From NCBI GenBank assembly GCA_900770845.1, contig CAAGLS010000234.1, positions 1 through 8,858 on the forward strand: 8,858 nt of DNA, read 5' to 3'. Below the pieces are notes generated by a model. It was not told the origin of the DNA. It saw only the letters and a program-made list of their open reading frames with translations, and did no database searches. Shown one piece after another: positions 5,238-8,858 of the stretch (positions are counted from its first letter, which is position 1; each line of letters starts with the position of its first letter). Source of the stretch: an uncultured Prevotella sp. (GTDB lineage: Bacteria > Bacteroidota > Bacteroidia > Bacteroidales > Bacteroidaceae). A program made the position numbers and the translations under genes.

Positions 5238-6512
5238 ATGAAACATTATCATTTATTGAGAATGTGGCGGACAGCAATAGGCCTGTCCGTTGCGCTCTTC
5301 TGTCTGCTGCCCCTCTCTTCGTGCGAGGACACGACCGACACCCCGGGCAAAACAACAGAGGAAACCGACACCGTAAAGCAGAAGGTGAGGGTGGAGGCTT
5401 CGCATGTTGACGTTGTGGCCGCAGGGGGCGAGGCCTACGTGTTTGTCAAGGTCCATGCCACATTGGGCGAAGCCCCCAAGCTGGCCGTTGACGAGCCGTG
5501 GGTGAAGGAAAAGTACCACGACATCAGTGCGCCCGCGGCTACAAAGGCCATCTACAAGGGATTCTATGACTTTGTGTATGTCCTCAATGTGGACGAGAAC
5601 AAGGGATTGGGCCGTGCCGCCACCCTCACCTTTAACTACAACGACCGCAATGGGCACTCGGGAGAACCCGCAAAGGTGACGCTGCACCAGTGGCCGCGCG
5701 ACTTCAAGTCCTCCGAGACCATCCATGTCGGCAAGCCGGGCCAGCTGCCCATACTCATGGGCGGCAATGCGGCGGCGTGGGCCGACCTGAGCACGCTCAA
5801 ACTCACAGGACAGCTCAACACGGCCGACATGCGCACGCTGCGACTCCTGCTCAAGCGCAGCGTAAGGTCGCATGTCACCTACCGGGACGCTAAGGGAAGT
5901 ACGGTAGAGATCAGCACAGCCGTTCAAATGAACCTGCGCCAGCTGGATATGGGCGACTGCGAGCTGGTGGAGAATGGCGACACGGCTGTGGAGGAGTGCA
6001 TCGAGGACTTCGACGACAACTATGTGCAGCCGCGCAACACCTTGGGCAGGGGCGCATTCTTCGTGGCGGGCTGCAAACTCGACAGCGTGATTCTGCCGAA
6101 GAGCCTCACCGCGATTGGCAGAGACGCTTTCAGAATGTGTGAGCACTTGGCCTACATCGACATTCCTGCGAGCGTCACCAGCATCGGCGACTATGCCTTC
6201 CACAACTGTCAGGGCATGAAGGAAATCCGCATTCCGGCCAATTCTTCGTTGAAGAGCCTCGGCATCTATGCGCTCGCCACAGGCTCCTCGCTTGGCAGCA
6301 TCTCCTTTCCCGCATCGTTGGAAGTGGTTGAGAGGGAAGGAATCCTTGGCCATGTTGGAGCCAAGAACATCCATGTGAAGTGGCCGGTGCCGCCCACGCT
6401 CCAGCGCTTCCGCATATCGGACAAAACCACCCTCTGGGTGCCCAAAGGCACGGGTGATGCCTACAAGGCTGCCTTTGGCTGGAGTCATGCCAAGGAAATC
6501 AAGGAAGAATGA
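5238..6512 (+). CDS. BACON-like / leucine-rich-repeat (BspA-type) lipoprotein
   Basis: The 424 aa product begins with a lipoprotein signal ending in the lipobox PLSSC (Cys29), followed by an acidic Thr/Glu-rich linker, so it is probably anchored in the outer membrane. Residues about 50-152 resemble a BACON/Ig-like beta-sandwich: a VDVVAAGGEAYVFV start, a central DEPWV, LNVDENKGLGRAATLTF, and a closing VTLHQWP. Residues about 270-375 hold BspA-type LRR_5 repeats (LDSVILPKSLTAIGRDAF, then AYIDIPASVTSIGDYAF and diverged units). The end, LWVPKGTGDAYKAAFGW, is the usual terminal cap of these proteins. Such proteins bind host or dietary ligands; the ligand here is unknown. An earlier in-frame ATG (5205) lies inside the FecR-like relic and would spoil the signal peptide, so 5238 was chosen. 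It appears monocistronic. Confidence 0.88.
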   Translation: MKHYHLLRMWRTAIGLSVALFCLLPLSSCEDTTDTPGKTTEETDTVKQKVRVEASHVDVVAAGGEAYVFVKVHATLGEAPKLAVDEPWVKEKYHDISAPAATKAIYKGFYDFVYVLNVDENKGLGRAATLTFNYNDRNGHSGEPAKVTLHQWPRDFKSSETIHVGKPGQLPILMGGNAAAWADLSTLKLTGQLNTADMRTLRLLLKRSVRSHVTYRDAKGSTVEISTAVQMNLRQLDMGDCELVENGDTAVEECIEDFDDNYVQPRNTLGRGAFFVAGCKLDSVILPKSLTAIGRDAFRMCEHLAYIDIPASVTSIGDYAFHNCQGMKEIRIPANSSLKSLGIYALATGSSLGSISFPASLEVVEREGILGHVGAKNIHVKWPVPPTLQRFRISDKTTLWVPKGTGDAYKAAFGWSHAKEIKEE

Positions 6513-6541
6513 CCACTGTAGGCTGGATTTAAGAAGAATAG

Positions 6542-6577
6542 GCCGTGGCGGAAGTTTATCCGCCACGGCTTGTTTTT
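6542..6577 (+). terminator. Intrinsic terminator after the LRR lipoprotein
   Basis: GCCGTGGCGGA (6542-6552) pairs perfectly with TCCGCCACGGC (6559-6569) over a 6 nt loop, followed by TTGTTTTTT. This separates the lipoprotein transcript from the sigma-factor operon. Confidence 0.92.
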
Positions 6578-6601
6578 TGCCCGCCAATAAATCTTTTTGG
6601 C

Positions 6602-6624
6602 TGTTACGAAGTCTTTATCTATAG
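6602..6624 (+). promoter_or_regulatory. Candidate ECF-type promoter of the sigma/anti-sigma operon
   Basis: TGTTACG (6602-6608) and TCTATAG (6618-6624) resemble the -35 GTAAC/-10 two-box form seen ahead of many Bacteroidetes ECF sigma genes and suggest self-activation. No good TAnnTTTG box is present, though TTTG occurs at 6596-6599. The assignment is inference from resemblance only. Confidence 0.35.
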
Positions 6625-6648
6625 AAGCAACAAAAAAAGCAATAGACA

Positions 6649-7167
6649 ATGGAAAAAGAAAGGATTTCGCTGTCACATCTGGCCCGCTTCATGGAGGCGG
6701 AACGGCCAAGACTGATATGCTATGCCTACTACCGTCTCGGCAATGAGGCCGACGCACAGGATGCCGTGCAGGACACTTTCCTGAGGATGAACCGCAGAAT
6801 CGCCGACGGAGGCGACAACGGGATAACCAACTGGAAATGCTATGCGTTTCGCGTCCTCTCCAACCTCTGCTCTTCGCGCCTCAGCCACAGCCGGCAATTG
6901 CACACCATTCCCATCGACGGCTCGCTGAACCTGGCGGCGGCGGAAGGCGACGGCAATCGGGAAGAAGAGTTCAAGCGCATTGACCGCCTATTGGGCGTTC
7001 TGCCCGAGGAGCAGGCCGAGGTGATCAAGCTGCGCATCTACGGCAACAACAGCTTCGCCGAGATTGCCGAGATTCTCTCCACCCCACTGCCCACTGTAAA
7101 GTCAAGATTCCTTTATGGCCTGGCCAAGCTCAGACGGGCCATGAAAGACAACAAGCAAAATGGATAA
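6649..7167 (+). CDS. RNA polymerase sigma factor, ECF (sigma-70 family)
   Basis: This 172 aa protein has the two-domain ECF layout. Region 2 spans about residues 14-78: LICYAYYRLGNEADAQDAVQ and DTFLRMN (core-binding and -10 recognition), then NWKCYAFRVLSNLCSSRL. A short linker leads to region 4 at about 108-165, with LLGVLPEEQAEVIKLRIYG and the helix-turn-helix SFAEIAEILSTPLPTVKSR, whose second helix reads the -35 element. It directs RNA polymerase to a small regulon when released by its partner. The anti-sigma gene begins 25 bp downstream, making a two-gene operon. The ATG at 6649 follows A-rich sequence, usual for Bacteroidetes translation starts. The regulon is not identifiable from this window. 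Confidence 0.94.
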   Translation: MEKERISLSHLARFMEAERPRLICYAYYRLGNEADAQDAVQDTFLRMNRRIADGGDNGITNWKCYAFRVLSNLCSSRLSHSRQLHTIPIDGSLNLAAAEGDGNREEEFKRIDRLLGVLPEEQAEVIKLRIYGNNSFAEIAEILSTPLPTVKSRFLYGLAKLRRAMKDNKQNG

Positions 7168-7192
7168 AACAACCCCTTAATACATTAATGAT

Positions 7193-8464
7193 ATGAACTG
7201 CAACGAGTTTAAGACTAAGGTTGTCGAACTGTTCGACACCAACGTGGATGAAGCCACACGTAGGGAATGTGTCGCCCACATGGACACTTGTCCCGACTGC
7301 AAGCAGTATTATGAAGAGCTGAAGGCCTCCTTTGACCAACTTCAGCCTCGAAAGACCCTCGCCCACACATCATCGCAGCGCCGGCGCAGAATGCAACGCG
7401 CCCTCTGGCGCACAGCCGCGGCAGTTGCCATCTGCTTGGTGGGTTTCGTGTTGGGATGGAGCCACCTCTTCACCTCGCCGGCACAAGCCAGCCAAGCCTC
7501 ACCTTTCTCGCTCGCCGATGGCATGATGTGCGTACAGAACGTGGGAAGCTTCCGCATGGTGGCCTACGCGCGCACCACGCCCAAGGAAAACTTCGCCTAC
7601 TTCGACCCCAAGGCCGACTTTGTGAGAGTGGACATCAGTCTGATGCGGCAGAACGACTCCACCTTCTTCCGTGTGGAGAAGCAGGGAGGCCGCACGGTGG
7701 TCTGCGATGGCGTCAGTCAATATATGTGGACGGGCGACGGCGGATATTTCAAGGATGCGTTGACAGCCGGTTTCCTGGAGTCATTCTCCAGCCTGCTCTA
7801 TCCCGAGAGGCTGCTCAGGATGCAGGACCAGGTGGTCAACCTCTCGGAGAAAAACCGCGAGACACGTACGGAGACCGACTCCACCATCATCATCACGGTG
7901 GAGGGCAAGCAACTCAGCGGCGACCTGAACGAGCTTTTCGCAAAAGGAAAGGAGCAGCTCTATCCCGTCACCATCAAGAACGTGTTCTCCAAAAACGACG
8001 GACTGCTGCGGTCGGTCAACGTGACGGTCAACAACGTGGAGATGCTGCGCGTGGACAACATCCAGTACAATGTGCTGATGAACAAGAAGAGCGTTGTGGC
8101 CCTGCCCAACATCCCATCTGACAAATGGAACGAGATGAAGCCCCAGCCGATAGAGAAGACGCGGCTGGCGCGGCTCCAGCGCATGAGCGCCGAGGAAGCG
8201 GCGCAAGACATGATGGACGCTCTCTGCAATGGCAGGGCCGCCAGCCATCCGGCCTTCATACAATACAAGGCATATCTGCCCAAGATGACCCCTGAGTTTA
8301 GAGGCTGCAAGGCATCCCGTTTTACAGCCAGGAAGAAGGGCGACTACGCCGGTGTGTTCGTGTTCTATCTGCTCCAGCATCCCAACGGTAAGACGGAGAA
8401 GAGCTACATCTGCGTGCGCAACGACAATGAGCAACACATCTGGATAGCCGACGGAGGACTGTAA
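7193..8464 (+). CDS. Membrane anti-sigma factor with zinc-binding domain and periplasmic domain
   Basis: The first ~45 residues hold the anti-sigma zinc motif C26-x2-H29-x3-C33-x2-C36 (CVAHMDTCPDC), which holds the ECF sigma factor in the cytoplasm. A basic segment (QRRRRMQR) precedes one membrane helix at about 74-91 (TAAAVAICLVGFVLGW). Residues 92-423 would be periplasmic. The first half of this part has beta-rich strands (FRMVAYARTTPKENFAYFDP, FVRVDISLMRQND, RTVVCDGVSQYMW) reminiscent of LolA/RseB-like folds, which in RseB sense envelope lipoproteins; that parallel is my inference. The last ~80 residues end in a beta-rich segment (FVFYLLQHPNGK, SYICVRNDNEQHIWI). At 423 aa it is much longer than minimal zinc-finger anti-sigmas, pointing to a sensory role for the outer part. 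Translation starts at 7193; the nearby ATG at 7188 meets a stop at once. Confidence 0.85.
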   Translation: MNCNEFKTKVVELFDTNVDEATRRECVAHMDTCPDCKQYYEELKASFDQLQPRKTLAHTSSQRRRRMQRALWRTAAAVAICLVGFVLGWSHLFTSPAQASQASPFSLADGMMCVQNVGSFRMVAYARTTPKENFAYFDPKADFVRVDISLMRQNDSTFFRVEKQGGRTVVCDGVSQYMWTGDGGYFKDALTAGFLESFSSLLYPERLLRMQDQVVNLSEKNRETRTETDSTIIITVEGKQLSGDLNELFAKGKEQLYPVTIKNVFSKNDGLLRSVNVTVNNVEMLRVDNIQYNVLMNKKSVVALPNIPSDKWNEMKPQPIEKTRLARLQRMSAEEAAQDMMDALCNGRAASHPAFIQYKAYLPKMTPEFRGCKASRFTARKKGDYAGVFVFYLLQHPNGKTEKSYICVRNDNEQHIWIADGGL

Positions 8465-8486
8465 TGCGCGTTGGACAACATCCAGT
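8465..8486 (+). repeat. Near-copy of an internal segment of the anti-sigma gene
   Basis: Immediately after the stop codon, TGCGCGTTGGACAACATCCA plus GT matches 8046-8066 inside the anti-sigma gene, differing only by one extra T. The copies lie 419 bp apart in the same orientation. This looks like a partial duplication or recombination scar. Confidence 0.75.
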
Positions 8487-8512
8487 GAAGTTGGCACACT
8501 CCCCCGAGAGGT

Positions 8513-8627
8513 CGGTTCTTTGTGCGTAGACAGCCCAGTCCAAGCTCGCCGTATCCCAATGGGACACGGCGAGCCCTGTGGTTTTCATGTGAAGTAGGGA
8601 AATTACAGCAGAGGAATCCAAGAACCG
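8513..8627. repeat. Nested inverted repeat in the gap before the alkyltransferase gene
   Basis: CGGTTCTT (8513-8520) is complementary to AAGAACCG (8620-8627), enclosing the strong hairpin at 8544-8574. Between them the sequence has no reading frame of note. It may be a structured RNA element or simply the junction of two converging 3' ends. Confidence 0.4.
8544..8574. terminator. Strong GC-rich hairpin between converging genes
   Basis: GCTCGCCGT (8544-8552) pairs with ACGGCGAGC (8566-8574). After an A/C mismatch, TCCC pairs with GGGA over an AAT loop. A short TTTT occurs only 8 nt later, so it is an imperfect intrinsic terminator. Its place between a plus-strand gene and the minus-strand gene to the right suits a two-way terminator. 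Confidence 0.5.
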
Positions 8628-8653
8628 TGCAGGGCAACCGCTCCCGCCCGTTG

Positions 8654-8858
8654 TCATTCTTCCGTCCCTCGGCAGTGGGCGGCCTCCCTTCCGATGATGG
8701 CAGCCTTGCGCTCAGGCCGCCAATGGTAGTTGCCGAAGCCGCCGGTGGTACGTATCACACGGTGGCAGGGAATGAGCAGGGCCACGGGATTGCCGGCCAC
8801 GGCAGAGCCTACGGCACGCGCGGCCTTTGGGCTGCCCACAGCCTGGGCCAACTGGCTA
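8654..8858 (-). CDS. ogt: O6-alkylguanine-DNA alkyltransferase, C-terminal part (cut by window edge)
   Basis: The visible 67 or so residues are the C-terminal end of the DNA-repair alkyltransferase family, which moves a methyl group from O6-methylguanine to its own cysteine in a single-use reaction. The diagnostic active site IPCHRVI is present, preceded by QLAQAVGSPKAARAVGSAVA (the helix-turn-helix and recognition helix containing the arginine finger) and NPVALL. It is followed by GGFGNYHW and ERKAAII, the usual closing segment. The stop is at 8654-8656 and the frame is open to the window edge, so the start is not seen. A leucine TTG at 8851 is internal, not a start. It may be a stand-alone Ogt or the C-terminal half of an Ada-type fusion; the missing N-terminus prevents a decision. 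It faces the anti-sigma gene tail to tail. Confidence 0.93.
   Translation of the reverse strand, partial: SQLAQAVGSPKAARAVGSAVAGNPVALLIPCHRVIRTTGGFGNYHWRPERKAAIIGREAAHCRGTEE

Noticed and set aside
5253..6587. 444-codon minus-strand frame
   Set aside because: It is antisense to the lipoprotein and runs through that gene's terminator; no family features seen.

Overview
The window looks like a moderately GC-rich Bacteroidales chromosome, most likely Prevotellaceae. This rests on family content and gene order (metF, DNA polymerase III delta', a PSP1/RicT protein, gldH), Bacteroidetes-type promoter boxes (TAnnTTTG), the absence of Shine-Dalgarno sequences, a BACON/BspA-type lipoprotein and an ECF sigma/anti-sigma pair. 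No phage, transposase, CRISPR array, tRNA or rRNA was seen. Genus assignment is inference.

Positions 1-461 carry no gene. They hold small GC-rich hairpins, two diverged copies of a ~31 bp direct repeat, and six tandem copies of an 18-19 bp G-rich unit (217-327) with G-quadruplex potential. A TAnnTTTG box then lies only 5 bp ahead of metF.

Positions 462-4497 form a tight plus-strand cluster: metF (methylenetetrahydrofolate reductase), holB-like (clamp-loader delta'), ricT-like (PSP1 domain) and gldH (lipoprotein). Spacings are 10 bp, 34 bp and a 4 bp ATGA overlap, so co-transcription is likely. A strong intrinsic terminator ends the run at 4641-4681.

Positions 4498-5237 are intergenic and unusually structured. 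They contain a 15 bp inverted repeat with a 70 bp loop (4517-4614), the terminator, an AT-rich stretch with a possible promoter, and four 22 bp tandem repeats almost enclosed by an 11 bp perfect inverted repeat (4882-4975). A perfect -7 promoter box follows, then a 96 bp coding relic resembling the C-terminal end of a FecR-type anti-sigma factor. That relic now lies in the probable 5' leader of the next gene.

Positions 5238-6512 encode a surface-type lipoprotein (BACON-like domain followed by BspA-type leucine-rich repeats) with its own terminator. Positions 6649-8464 are a two-gene regulatory operon: an ECF sigma factor and a membrane anti-sigma factor with a cytoplasmic zinc-binding domain and a large periplasmic domain. 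Just past the anti-sigma stop lies a 22 bp near-copy of a segment from inside the same gene, followed by a long GC-rich hairpin. At the right edge, on the minus strand, is the C-terminal part of an O6-alkylguanine-DNA alkyltransferase, cut by the window end.

I do not see a clear new multi-gene system. The least explained material is the two structured elements between gldH and the lipoprotein, the FecR-like relic, and the delta' subunit that has lost its usual zinc-ligand cysteines.
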